Origin: Neocallimastix lanati (nom. inval.)
Lineage: Eukaryota; Neocallimastigomycota; Neocallimastigomycetes; Neocallimastigales; Neocallimastigaceae
NCBI GenBank assembly: GCA_016946835.1
Contig: JACVTC010000046.1
Span: 275,001-302,500 of the forward strand
Direction: 5' to 3'
DNA length: 27,500 nt
The notes below the pieces were generated by a model. It worked only from the letters and a program-made list of their open reading frames with translations. It was not told the DNA's origin and ran no database searches. The stretch's first letter is position 1. The number at the start of each line of letters is the position of its first letter. Both the position numbers and the translations under genes were made by a program. Shown here piece after piece: positions 10,044-22,005 of the stretch.

Positions 10044-10147
10044 ATAATAGCATAATTACAATGTTATAATTGCTATTATTTACCAATAAATTAATATAAG
10101 CAAAAAGAAATTAATTACAATGCTATAATTATTACTATTTAACCAGG
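10044..10147. repeat. Imperfect direct repeat with internal inverted repeat
   Basis: TAATTACAATGTTATAATTG (from about 10053) recurs from about 10113 with one substitution in its first 19 bases; similarity then continues more loosely. The first copy is bracketed by an 8-bp inverted repeat ATAATAGC (10044-10051) and GCTATTAT (10072-10079). It could be chance in DNA of this composition. Confidence 0.4.
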
Positions 10148-10192
10148 TAGAAAAAAAAGTTTTATGCAATTCATAAAATTAAAAAATGTTTA

Positions 10193-10197
<5 letters not shown>

Positions 10198-10243
<46 letters not shown>
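10198..10243. repeat. A46 homopolymer tract
   Basis: Uninterrupted run of 46 A in gene-free DNA. Confidence 0.95.
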
Positions 10244-10245
<2 letters not shown>

Positions 10246-11928
10246 AATTTATTAAATTAAATTATTATTATGTTATTTAATTATTTCATTTTTAATAATT
10301 TTTATTATATAATAAAGTTGGTAAAAACAATAATTTAATTAATATTTTAATTTAGAGTTTGCCAGATTAACATGTCTTGTATATATATTGATATAAATAA
10401 TTGACAAAATGAGTAAAAATACATAAATTATAAGTTATAATAAAATACAATAACTTTAATTAAATAGGACAAAAACTTTATTAATTAAAAAAAAATTAAT
10501 TATTAATTTTATTTAGTAATAAATAAATAATAAAATAAATAAATATATATATCTAATTTTCTTTTCATTTATTGAAAAATCACTGAATTCATTATTTATT
10601 GAAAAAGATTTATATATTTATAAATTTACAGACAAACAGACAATCAAAGTACTTAAACTTTGTTACTTACATTTATTTATTATTATTTTTTAGAAAATTG
10701 TAGTAATATTTGATGTAAAATAATAAAACTACTTTTTATTATATAAAATTATTAAATATAATACTACTATATTTTCATTTATTTAATAAAAATTATATTT
10801 ATTTAAATAATAATTAAAGTTAAAAATATAAAACAAAAACAAAAACATAAACAAAAAACCAAGACCGGAAACTACAATAAAGAAATCAAAACAAAAAAAA
10901 AAATTTTTTTTGCTTTCATAATTTCGTAAATGTGGCAATAATTATAATATTACACACAAATAAATATTATCGAGTGGTAAACAATTACAAGCCATATTGT
11001 TATTAAAATAAATAAATTTTAATAAAAGAAGCACAAAGAAAAATATAAGTTAATTAATAATAAGCCACACACAATATTAAATAATCAAAATAATTATAAC
11101 TTTTGATTAAATATAAATTTAAGTTTATAATAAAATTTTATTTATTATAAATAATTTAATAAAATCATTGAGATTACTGGAATCCGAAATAAGCAAACCT
11201 AAATCAATCATTCCTTTTAAATATATTAATTATATAGTTAAAATTCTAGTAATAAAATAATATATTGTTTTAATATATTAATTAAAAAAAAACTATTATT
11301 CTGTTATATATTATTAATATTGTTTGTTATATATATAAATTAAATAAATTAAATATAATACTACATTAATATTATTTAATATTTGTGTATTTATTACATT
11401 GTATTTTGATTATATTAAATTATATTAACATTTGTCATATTTTATTAATATATTTAATAAAATTTAAATATATTACTTAATAAAAAACTTGATTTTATAA
11501 AAATTTTTTTATTAAAAAATATAAACTGTTAATTTTATATTTTAAAAGAATATAAAATTTTTCTTGAGTAGCCTTTTTTTTTATCTTTTGTTTCTTTCTT
11601 TTTTTTTTTTATTATTATAATTATTTTATAATATTTATATATATATATATATTTATTGAAAGTATATATATAAATAAAAAAGGGTTTTATTATAAATTAA
11701 AATAATAAAGTGAAATAAAAAATGAAAAAGTTTTGATAATTAAATAACATTAAAATAAAAATAAAATGAAAAGTAATCGAAGAAACAACATTTAAATTTT
11801 TATTTATTAAATAATAAAATCTTAAAATTAAAAGATATATTCAATAAAAAACTAAAAAGCAAAAAAATAATACAAGCGAATAAATAAATAAACAAAACAA
11901 AAAAAAAAAAAGCAAACATACAAACAAT

Positions 11929-11929
<1 letters not shown>

Positions 11930-11980
<51 letters not shown>
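11930..11980. repeat. A51 homopolymer tract
   Basis: Uninterrupted run of 51 A, the longest homopolymer in the window, about 1 kb before the Munc13-like gene. Confidence 0.95.
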
Positions 11981-11981
<1 letters not shown>

Positions 11982-13029
11982 ATATAATAAAAATAAAATA
12001 TCAAATATAAAATCATTAAAAGTTCACAAATATAAAAAGTCAATAATACTTAAATGAAAAATAACATTTTAAAAATTATTGAAAAATATAAAAATATATA
12101 AAACAAGGAGTAAAATAAAATTAATAAATAATTAACTTAATATTTTTTTGAAGTAGTACTCTTTTTAAAATATATATATATTTTTCAAAAAAAAAAAAAT
12201 AAAATAAAAAAAAGTAGAAGTTATTTATTAATTTATGAAATATTAAAAAATCTTTTGTATGTATATACTTAAATAGCGTAAAACATTATTTAAATTTTTT
12301 TTTAGAATTTTTTTTTTTAAACAAAAATATATGTAATAGAAAATAAACAATTTATTACCATATTACAATAAATAATATTTAAATTCTTGTTTTTTTATTA
12401 TTAAGGAAATTTAATCAATTTTTTAAGCAATAAAAAAATTATATATATATATATATATATATGCTAGCAGTATATATATTAAATAATACTAAAAAAACAA
12501 AATAACAAGGAATAAATAAAAAAAAAAATATATATATATATATATAAATAGAATTATTTAATTTATTCAAAAAGGTAATATATATTTTATAAATTATATA
12601 TAAATTTTAAATATTTATTTATTTATTTATTTATTTAAATTTTCTACTGTATTTTTTTTTTAAAGAAAAAAAATAAAAAATAAAAAATATTTAAGTAGTA
12701 TTGTCAAATTTTTGAATAAAAGAAAGAAAAATTCAGTAAAGAAAAATATTTATATAAAATAATTAAACATTTGAGGTAAACTTTTAAACTTTAATTTTAT
12801 TTTAAATTCAATTAAAATCTAATTTAATATATTATATTCAAAAAGTAATAAAATCAAGGCTAATAAATCATATTTTCAAAATAATTTTGTCATTTATATA
12901 TAAAAGTTCAAATTCATATAAAAAATTGTAATTTTTATATTAATTATATATATTTTGTAAATCAAATAAAATAAAATAAAGGAAGAGAAAAAGAAAAAGT
13001 AGTAAAATAGTTTATATTACAATAATAAA

Positions 13030-16000
13030 ATGTTTCGCAAGAAGTCTCAAAAGAAGAACCAAAAAAATCAAACAAATTCTGTTCAAAATATTTCATTACC
13101 TGTAAATGTTAATACATCGAATTTTAGTATGAATAATGGTTTAATTTCATCATCACTTTCTAATATTAATACTTTCAATGTACAATCACCTTATCATGGT
13201 CCAACTCAAGCTATGCCATCATCACCATTTGTTACACCGTTGGCATCTCCCTCTTTGTCTTCTAGTTATAATAATAATTTTGGAAATTCTTCAAGTTTTT
13301 CACTCAGTTCACTTGATAATAGAATGAATTCACCACCACCAATATCAAGAAATGATTCCAGAAGAAATTCACCACCACCACCACATAGAAGTGGTTCTAG
13401 AATGAATTCGCCACCACCATCAATGATGAATTCTAGAATGAATTCACCACCTCCATCAATGATGAATTCTAGAATGAGTTCACAAACTCCAATATCAAGA
13501 AATGATTCCAGAAGAAATTCACCGTCTCCACATAGAAGTGGTTCTAGAATGAATTCACAACCACCAATATCAAGAAGCGATTCCAGAAGAAATTCACCAT
13601 CTCCATATAGAAATGGTTCTAGAATAAATTCACCACCACCATCAAGAAGTAATTCTAGAAGACGTTCTCCATCACCATCAAGAAGCAATTCTAGAAGACG
13701 TTCTCCATCACCATCTAGGAGCAGTTCTAGTAGAAGAAATTCACCACCACCATCAAGAAGTTATTCTAGGAGAAATTCACCACCCCCTTCCCAAAGTAAT
13801 TATAGAATAAATTCTCCTCCACCAAATGGAAATAGTCATAGAATGAATTCTCCTCCACCAAATGGAAATAGTTATAGAATGAATTCTCCTCCACCAAATG
13901 AAAATAGTTATAGAATGAATTCTCCTCCACCAAGGGAAAATAGTTATAGAATGAATTCTCCTCCACCAAGGGAAAATAGTTATAGAATGAATTCTCCTCC
14001 ACCAAAGGAAAATAGATATAGAATGAATTCTCCTCCACCAAAGGAAAATAGTTATAGAATGAATTCTCCTCCTCCAAGTGGAATGGCTTCACAACTTCCA
14101 CCACTTCCAATTGTTAATAATTATTCCTCAATTTTAAGATCTACATCAGTTGATAGCAATATTATTAATAATAGAATGGTTAGTCCCCCACCACGTCAAC
14201 GAAGTAATAGTAGAAGTAAACCATCTCGTTCAATCGAAAGACCAGCTAGAACAGTCTCTGTAAGAAATTCGGACTATATGTATAAATCTACTCCAAATAA
14301 TTCTTTAAATAATCAAGAATTTATTTACAAATCAACTCCAAATAATTCAACTGGTGGAGTTCAACGTGGTCGTCCATTAAGTCGTGAATTTGATCCAAGA
14401 AATCCACAGCTTCAAGCTTTCCAAGACATTAATCGTTCACAATCTGAATATAGTTCGAGTCTTTCAAACAGATCTTTAAGAGAAAGTTCATTGACTTCAA
14501 GAGCTAATGGAATAAGTAGAAATTCATTTGATTCCAATGAGAGGCCAAAACAATCACGTTACAGTGAAATTAAAAATAGAGCTGCCGTCGGTGAATACAA
14601 TATTCCTAAATATAATCGTAAGTATGAACATGATCGTAATGAAAGTAGTAGTAGTTTCACAAGTAATACTGTTAGAAACGTTCTTAGTAGATACGCTCCA
14701 GTTCCTGATCCGATTATGCGTCCTCATAGTGAAAATAAAGAGTACAAATCTCCTTCATATATGCGTAGAGGTATATCTGAACCAAGAAGATCTTCAAAGT
14801 ATGGTTATGAGTATGAAGAAAGTAATTTGGACTTTTTAAGTGATTACTTTGCTGATGACAATTCATCTAAAAAGAGCAGCAGGACGTCAAATTCTTCGTA
14901 TTCTAACAAAGAAATTAAAGAAGATAATCGTCACAGTAATTCTAATAAATCAAAAAATAATAGATATGATATGGATGAAAGTCCAATTGTCAATTATAGT
15001 AAGAACACATTAATAAAAGATCCTTCCTTTGGTAGAGATTTTGGTAGAGACTTTGGTATCAATGTAAACAGTTATAAAAAGAATAGTATGGATGTTTCGT
15101 CTAATTTAGAAAGTTTATCCTCCAATGGCCGTTCATCACTTTCATCACAGAATATTAGTAAGTCCACTTCTAGTATAGATAATAGAAATAGTGCCTCAAA
15201 TAAAAGTAAAAGTAAATCATCATTTAATATGAATGACTTTTTCGGAAATCTTGAAAGTGAAATTGATGCTACAATTAGTGCTACTTTTAATACTGCATCT
15301 TCTCATAAAGCTAGTAGATTAGATGATGTTGAAGAAGTTTTAGAGGAAGACGATGACTTTGTTGAACCGATAAAAGAATCTAATAAGAAGGAAGAAAAGA
15401 ATAAAAAACATACTGGTAATGATGTTCTTGGTCTTGTATTAGATACAAACAATAAAAATAATAAACCTGATGTGGTTATTGATGAAGAAGAAGAGCCTGA
15501 TACTGAAGAAGAAGACGAAGAAGAAAGAATATATATTAATCCAATTATTTCACAGTCGTATTCTGAAGAATCAGTCAATTCACCAAGACCTGGGGATGAA
15601 AGAAATACTAGAGTAGTTAGTTCTAACTTTGATATTGGATCCAAAAAAGATAGTATTAATAGTCAAGGAAAAATTTCGATTATTGTCAGTGATTCCAGTA
15701 CTAATGGAAGCAAAGGTTTAAGAATCAATACCAATTCAGAAGATCTTAAAAATCGTAGTTCTACTGAAATCATTCAATCTTATACTAGTGAAAAACCACC
15801 AAAACCAATTACCTCAAGACCTAATACTCCAATTACTCCAATTGGATTTTCTGAATCAAGAAACAGAGATAGTAAGGGCTCTTCTCCATTCCCACACTTC
15901 TCACAACCCTCTTCCCCATTCCCACACTTCTCACAACCTTCTTCGCCATTCCCACGTTCTTCCCAACCATCTTCCCCATTCCCACGTTTCTCTCAACCGT

Positions 16001-17068
16001 CTACTCCAGTCATGCCAGGTAGACCATTTTCTGAAAATAGTGATGCCTTCAGTATTACAGATGGTCTTTCTCAGGATGATCCAGGTAATATTTCCATTGG
16101 TAATATTTCTACCTCAAGTGGTAAGAGTGGTGTTTTAAAGTCTTTCTTACCAAGTGATATTGCTGATATTACTGAGAATGAGCAAGATGTTGATACTCTT
16201 AATATTTCACCAGATTATAGAGATAATTTCATTGATTACCTTACTTCCCAAAAGTATGAAGATCCAACAAAAGATGACTTTATAAGTTCAGAAGGTTACT
16301 ATTCATGGGAAGAAAAGACTGATAAGAGACCGTTTATTGATGTTATGGCTCAATTGGTAGATTACCGTTTCTCACAAGAATGGGTTGATGAACAGGAAGC
16401 AAAGAAATTGAATCAATTAAATAATGCTAATAATACCAATAAAGCTCCAGAAGATTCCAATGTTGAAATTTCAATTATAGTTAAGGTTATTAGTGCTCAA
16501 GGTTTAGTACCTGGAAAGGATGGTAAACTACGTAATCCTTACTGTGAAGTCAAGTTTAATGGTTCAACTTTCCATACTGAAAAATGTGAAAATACCCTTG
16601 ATCCTTATTGGAATCAACATTTAGAAGTTAAAGCAAAGAACTTAACTGATGGTATCAGTATTGCTGTCTGGGATAAGAAAATTAAGGAAAAAAAGAAGAT
16701 TTGGAAGAAGGATCATGGAGATGAATTCTTAGGTTATATAAAACTTAGCATTAGTGATTTAATCAATCAAGCTGCCAGAGTAGGTTACATTTCTAGATGG
16801 TATGATTTAATAAAAAGAGAAGATAAAAAAGATAAATATGTTGGTGGTAGAGTTTTAATTGAAGCTGGTGTAGGTGATGCCGCTGATGTAAGTTTCTATA
16901 ATGATGATAATAATAATAAATATAATATATTATATAATATATTATATTATATTTATTTAAATAAATATAATTTTTATTTTTAATATATATTAATTTTTTT
17001 TTTTTTTTTTTTTTGATTTTTTATTAAATTTTTTATTTATTAAATTTTTTTTATATTTATTAAATTTT

Positions 17069-17099
<31 letters not shown>

Positions 17100-19770
17100 T
17101 ATTTTGTTTTATATTATATCATTTTATTATATTTTATATTATTTTATATTATTTTATTATTATTATTTTTATTATTACTATTATTTAAATTATTAGGTTA
17201 AAGAAGAAAAATCATTAAATAAAAATAATCAAGATGAAGTTTCTGATTATGACTTATTACAATCTCAACTTATTAATTGTAAGGTTTCCTTTAAGCATTT
17301 ATTTAAAATCTTATTAAAGTCTTGCCTTGATCATGATTTAATTTATATTCATAGGGAAATTAATTCAAACTCAAAAACTTCCGAAATTCTTAGTGATGAA
17401 GCCAAAATTTTATTAAAGGTATTTAGTAAACAATGGGTTTTAGGTGATTCTTTCCTTGTCATAAGTTATTTGGAAGAAACATTTAATTTATATGTTAATA
17501 ATAGAATTCCAATTCATGTTGTTGTTGCGACATTTGATGTTCTTTATGATTATATGAAATTTGATGGTTGGTTACCTGCTTATGAACATCCACATTTACT
17601 AGATTTGTTAGAACAAATGGCTACCTATCACTCTAGACAAGTTTGTCACTATCGTGATTACTTCCCAAAGGGTAAACCAGATGGGGTTTTAGCTAGTGCC
17701 GTTTATCTATGGAGAATTATCTTCAAGAGTAAAATTTATCGAGATAATCATCCGGATTTACCAATTAGTTTCCGTGAAGAAATTAGAACTCAAATGACAA
17801 AACAAGTTGAAAGCAGATACACCAAACTTCTTGGTTTAAGTTCTCCATTTGTTGAAAATACAGAGGATATTTTAATTGGTTTAGTTAAATTAGCTGATTT
17901 AATTGTTGAAGATATTGAAGATGATTTGAAATATTATCAAGACATTTTCAAGAAAGAAATTAATATTGTTCGTATATCATCTCAGGTTTACTTAAGAAAC
18001 TTTATTAAAGAATTAGAAAGTAATTCTGATCGTTTAGCTAGTCCAGAAGCTCTTGAATCAAGTAAGGCAACCTTTGAACTTTACCGTCGTGTACGTTTAA
18101 TGGATCATCAATATGCTGTTCTTGTTCCTTCCTTAAAGAGAATTTCAATGGGTAGTGGTTTCAATGTTGAAAAATGGTTCAATGACTTTGTTATTTCTTG
18201 GTTAAAGGTTCAACAAGAAAGAACTTTAGAATGGGTTAAAACTGCCATTGAAACTGATACTTTAGAAAAGACTTCTGATACTCAACCATTCTCCACATCT
18301 GTTATTGATCTCTTTGAAATTATGTTTGAAGAATTAGATTTAATTAAGGGATTAGAATGGAGTAACACTGAACAGTACTCCGAATTCTTAACTACATTTG
18401 CAAGAATTGTTACTAAGGCCATTGAACAATATTGTGAAGCTATGGAAAAGAATGAAATGAAAAAGGAGGAAACTCTTATAGTATTAAAGCGTCCAATTGA
18501 TATTGCAAATAAATCATGTATTAAATTAAGTAACATTGAAAAAGCTATTGAAAAGGTCAATGAACTTTTCAGTGATATTAGGGAATTAGATATACTAGAC
18601 GAAAAGGATACCAAGGATACTTCCAGTAAAATTTTCTCTGAAGAGATTGCTGGTACCTTCAGTATCGAAATTATTTATGCTGAAAATCTTAAACCACATA
18701 ATAAAAATGGTTTATCCAATCCGTATGTTGTTATTAGAGTTCCAGATGATAAAAACAATGGAAATAGTACTGAGTTGTTGAAGTCATCCATTATTAATGA
18801 TAACGTTAATCCTAGATGGGATGAAACCTTCCAAGCTTCTATTGCTTCAACAAAAACTTTAGAAGTATGTGTATATAATAAATCATCATCTTTCTTATCT
18901 TCTGATGCTATTATTGGTAAAAAAGTTATTAAGTTTAATTCTAGATGGTGTGACCACCAAACTCATGAACTTATTGTTAAACTTGAACCACAAGGTTATC
19001 TTGTGATTCGTATTACTATGGAAGGTGAAGGTGAAAACTTATCCTTCTTCTTCAAGAAATCCAAACAGAGATTATTACGTACTTCTAATGACTTCATTAG
19101 AGAATTGGTTTATCGTATTACTCCTTATGTTAAGGATGTCTTTATAAAGATTATAAAGAGTAATGAAACTCAAAATACTCATCAAATTGCTAATGCCTAT
19201 ACTATGTCTACCACGGTTCCATTAACCGTGTCTGGTAGAGTAGCCAATAAGGAAATATCTCAAGAAGAAATAGATAAAGAATTAAAACCAATTACCGACT
19301 ACTTAAATAAAAATTTAGAAATTTTATGTAATAATTTAAGTGGTAAAATGGCTCAAAAGGTCATTTTAGAGGTATGGTATGAAATCATAACAATGTTTGA
19401 AAATATTATGATTCCACAACTTTATGGTGCTATTGAACGTGATAGAAAGATTTTAAATATTCGTCAAGTTAGTATTATTCAATCATCATTTGAAATTCTT
19501 TTCAATTTCTTCCATGCCGATGGTGATGAACTCGGCATTCCAAAATCAAAATTAACTGAACATCCAATTTATGATGAATTAAAATTAATTATTCGTGATT
19601 ATCAACTTAAGGTTACTGAAATTATTGAAAAATATGAAAAGACTCAAAAGATTTATCTTTTAAGAATTTTAAGAAATCATGGTCAATGTGAAGAATCAAG
19701 AAATTTACGTGATAAAGCCAATAAATTTGTAGATCAAGAAATTGAAAACATTAACAAATCCGCAGATTAA
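13030..19770 (+). CDS. Munc13/Git1-like C2-MUN-C2 protein with long disordered N-terminus
   Basis: Two exons, 13030-16887 (1286 codons) and 17197-19770 (857 codons plus TAA), give 2143 residues. The ATG follows an in-frame TAA at 13003-13005, with an A-rich context. Residues 1-1100 are low-complexity: a 21-unit RxNSPPP-type array (98-354), an acidic run, and four SSPFPHFSQP repeats (951-990). The first C2 (about 1145-1280) has NPYCEVKFNG, DPYWNQHLEV and VWDKK. The MUN/MHD1 region is about 1290-1770, with FVISWLKVQQERTLEWVKTA. The second C2 (about 1772-1894) has GLSNPYVVIRV and VNPRWDETFQ. The MHD2-type C-terminus includes VILEVWYEIITMFENIMIP. Known relatives (fission yeast Ync13 and Git1) act in vesicle tethering at the plasma membrane or in glucose/cAMP signalling; which role applies here is unknown. 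Both C2 domains have NPY where Ca-binding C2s have DPY. An Asp-rich third loop is absent from the second, so Ca-independent membrane binding is likely. Confidence 0.9.
13321..14092 (+). repeat. 21-unit 36/39-bp coding repeat (RxNSPPP array)
   Basis: Residues 98-354 are about 21 tandem units of 12-13 residues with core R-x-N/R-S-P-P/S-P. The first 13 units are Arg/Ser-rich (SRRNSPPP, SRRRSPSP). The last eight, from 13804, are near-perfect 36-bp units of the type RMNSPPPxENSY. Each unit presents R-x-x-S-P, which fits both basophilic and proline-directed kinases. Confidence 0.92.
15880..15999 (+). repeat. Four 30-bp coding repeats (SSPFPHFSQP)
   Basis: Four tandem decapeptides, residues 951-990 of the Munc13-like protein: SSPFPHFSQP twice, then SSPFPRSSQP and SSPFPRFSQP. 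Confidence 0.92.
16888..17196 (+). other. Intron of the Munc13-like gene, 309 bp
   Basis: Starts GTAAGT right after codon 1286 (phase 0) and ends TTATTAG before GTTAAAGAAGAA. It is AT-rich with TTTAT repeats (17068-17100). Reading through it adds 31 codons to a TAA at 16981-16983, so splicing is needed to join the first C2 to the MUN region. The downstream frame, open from 17197, matches MUN-family sequence from its first residues (SFKHLFKILLKSCLDHDLIY). Confidence 0.88.
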
Positions 19771-19799
19771 TATAATATTAGTTTTAAAGTAACGAAAAA

Positions 19800-19836
<37 letters not shown>

Positions 19837-20036
19837 AATAAATTATTTGTAATTTATAAAAGTAAACTATTTTACACTTTTTCTTAACTTTTACTTTTTT
19901 TATATGTAAAAAAGAAATACAAATTAAACATAAACCAACAAAAATTTATATAAGGAATAAGAAATTAAAACAAAACAAAAAAAACAATAAAAAAAAAACT
20001 AAAACAAAAGCAAAAACAAGCAAACAAACAAACATA

Positions 20037-20071
<35 letters not shown>

Positions 20072-20539
20072 CAATAAAAAAACGAGAAAAAATTTTAATA
20101 ATATTTATTAATTTAAATAGAAAAATGTAGTAACAAAAATTAATATAGTTAATATTTAGTTAATATTTTTTTTTACACATATTATTATCATTATTATTTA
20201 CTTCATTAAATTATAGTGAGAATATTACAAAAATTTTTTTTTTATTTAATAATAATTTAATATAATAATAGAATAATTATATTTATTTTATAATAAAAAA
20301 TTAATAATAATAATGGAAAAATTAATTATCATATTAACATTAGTTAATACTTTTTTTTACTTTAAAAAATTTATTAATTTTTACCAATTAAATATTGAAA
20401 TATTTTTATAAACTTTTGCAATACGTTTTAATATTTAAATTTATACATAAATAATTATTGTATAAATTTATTAATTTTTTTTTTAATTTAAATTTTTATA
20501 GCAAACCCTTAAAAAAAGAAAAATATATATTTTAAAATA

Positions 20540-20574
<35 letters not shown>

Positions 20575-21127
20575 AAAAAAAAAATACAATAATAGTAGTA
20601 ATAATGATAATAATAATAATAATATGTTTATTTATTTATTTATTTATTTAATATAAAAAAAAATAAAAAAAAATTAAAAAGTAAATAACATATTTTTTTA
20701 AACAAATATTCAAATATTTTAATAAATATTGAAATAGTATATTTTTTATTTTAAATATGCTATTTCTATATTTTTTCTATATTAATATTATATTAATTTA
20801 TTAAAAAATTAATAAAAAAAAAAAACTAAATAAATTAGAAATAAGAATAAAAATAAAATAGAATAGAATAAAAAAAAAAAATATATATATATATATATAA
20901 TAATATGTATATATATAAAAATTTAAAATTAAAATTAAAATTTCAATAAAGCAAAAAATAAAATAATAAATAAAATAAAATAAAATAAAAAAATAAAATA
21001 ATAAATAAATAAAATAAATATAAAATAAAAATAAATGAAATTAAATAAAGTTAAATAATAAAAATAAATAAAAAAAATAAATAAATAAATAAAAAACTTT
21101 TTTATATTACTATAAAAATGTAATGTA
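19771..21127. other. 3' flank of the Munc13-like gene and gene-free AT-rich stretch
   Basis: AATAAA-like words begin within about 30 bp of the stop and merge into A33 (19802-19834). A second A33 (20038-20070) and A28 (20545-20572) follow. The rest is A/T-rich (TAAAA and TAAAT words, (TA)n near 20880). No coding or RNA gene was seen; the true poly(A) site cannot be placed. Confidence 0.6.
19802..19834. repeat. A33 tract just downstream of a stop codon
   Basis: Begins 32 bp after the TAA of the Munc13-like gene. It lies in or next to the 3' UTR and may act in 3'-end formation or nucleosome exclusion, but nothing in the sequence proves this. Confidence 0.9.
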
Positions 21128-21235
21128 GAGCTAATTATGAAAAACCTGCATTAAAGCTTGGCATGAACCATCTCCCTAGCACTAATCAATATGCATATCT
21201 TGGAATACCTTTGTGGTTTAGAGCCTATTATATTT

Positions 21236-21609
21236 ACTAAGATGAACAGTAAAACAAATTATATATAGTTATTTCTTTCTTTAATATTTTTAGCCAATAG
21301 AAGAACGTACCTTTCTATTTTAAATAACTAGTATTCTAGTTTCTTTTGTCCTCAAGTTCAACTAAGATGAACAGTAAAACAAATTATATATAGTTATTTC
21401 TTTCTTTAATATTTTTAGCCAATAGAAGATCGTACCTTTCTATTTTAAAAAACTAGTATTCTAGTTTCTTTTGTCCTCAGTTCAACTAAGATGAACAGTA
21501 AAACAAATTATATATAGTTATTTCTTTCTTTAATATTTTTAGCCAATAGAAGAACGTACCTTTCTATTTTAAAAAACTAGTATTCTAATTTCTTTTGTCC
21601 TCAAGTTCA
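21236..21609. repeat. Tandem triplication of a 124/125-bp unit inside the LINE relic
   Basis: Units start at 21236, 21361 and 21485, each beginning ACTAAGATGAACAGTAAAAC. They differ at only a few positions: GAACG/GATCG, AATAAC/AAAAAC, CTAG/CTAA and one missing A (CCTCAG against CCTCAAG). LINE-like sequence resumes after the third unit, so this is an internal amplification. Confidence 0.95.
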
Positions 21610-21697
21610 ATTCTTTACTATTTAACCTTTACTAGGATCAATTAAAAAGAACATTGAAAAAGCTCAGTCTGGGTTTATTTTGGAGTTTTAGGTTAAG

Positions 21698-21699
<2 letters not shown>

Positions 21700-21734
<35 letters not shown>
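21700..21734. repeat. A35 tract within the LINE relic
   Basis: Lies between two segments that would be adjacent in an intact LINE protein, suggesting expansion or insertion after the element died. Confidence 0.9.
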
Positions 21735-21737
<3 letters not shown>

Positions 21738-21847
21738 CCAATACTACAATTTATAGTATATCTAAGAAACTATTTATACCACCTATAGCTAGTTTTTTGA
21801 ATGGGATGATTTGATGGTTTTTAAAAAATTTTATTCCTTATTCCTAA

Positions 21848-21850
<3 letters not shown>

Positions 21851-21888
<38 letters not shown>
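21851..21888. repeat. A38 tract at the end of the LINE relic
   Basis: Run of 38 A just after the last recognisable LINE-like residues. It might be a LINE poly(A) tail, but the similar tract at 21700 argues that such runs are general here. Confidence 0.9.
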
Positions 21889-21890
<2 letters not shown>

Positions 21891-22005
21891 AAATTAAATT
21901 ATAGTATTAAAAAAAAATGAATAAATAAATAAATAATTATAAAACAATTACTCTCTTCCTGTATATTTATCCTTAAACATATTTAATGATTTTCATATTA
22001 CAAAA

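Larger units (their letters stand above)
7210..13029. other. Large AT-rich gene-free region upstream of the Munc13-like gene
   Basis: About 5.8 kb of A/T-rich DNA without a supported gene. It holds T37 (7519-7555), A46 (10198-10243) and A51 (11930-11980), several TTTTA/TTTAT runs (8710-8850), (TA)n patches, and a pair of imperfect 35-bp direct repeats (about 10053 and 10113). The last part must contain the promoter and 5' UTR of the gene starting at 13030. No TATA box can be told apart from background here. Confidence 0.65.
21128..21840 (+). mobile_element. Non-LTR retrotransposon (LINE) relic, reverse-transcriptase C-terminal part
   Basis: Forward translation gives ANYEKPALKLGMNHLPSTNQ followed by YAYLGIPL, the typical end of a LINE reverse transcriptase (L-G-x-x-L-P-x-T-x-x-Y-K-Y-L-G-V/I-P-F). 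It continues, after a frame change, with EPIIFTKMNSKTNYI, then GSIKKNIEKAQSG, and SNTTIYSISKKLFIPPIA, all usual in the thumb/connection region. Stops and frameshifts are frequent, a 125-bp segment is triplicated (21236-21609), and A35 (21700-21734) splits the last two motifs. No endonuclease, catalytic YxDD motif or 3' tail could be placed, so the element is truncated at 5' and dead. Confidence 0.72.

Noticed and set aside
11852-12043. Poly-Phe protein on the reverse strand
   Set aside because: Translation of the A51 tract.
12895-12904. TATATATAAAAG as TATA box of the Munc13-like gene
   Set aside because: Such words are everywhere in this A/T background, so the match carries no weight.
13266-14110. 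Open reading frames on the reverse strand (140 and 114 codons) across the Ser/Pro array
   Set aside because: They are shadows of the 36-bp coding repeat; the repeated codon composition keeps the antisense strand open.
14528-16138. Other open frames of about 103-116 codons overlapping the Munc13-like exon
   Set aside because: Wholly inside the long real frame, with no recognisable domain.
18282-18614. Reverse-strand frame of 110 codons inside the second Munc13-like exon
   Set aside because: Antisense shadow of the helical MUN region.
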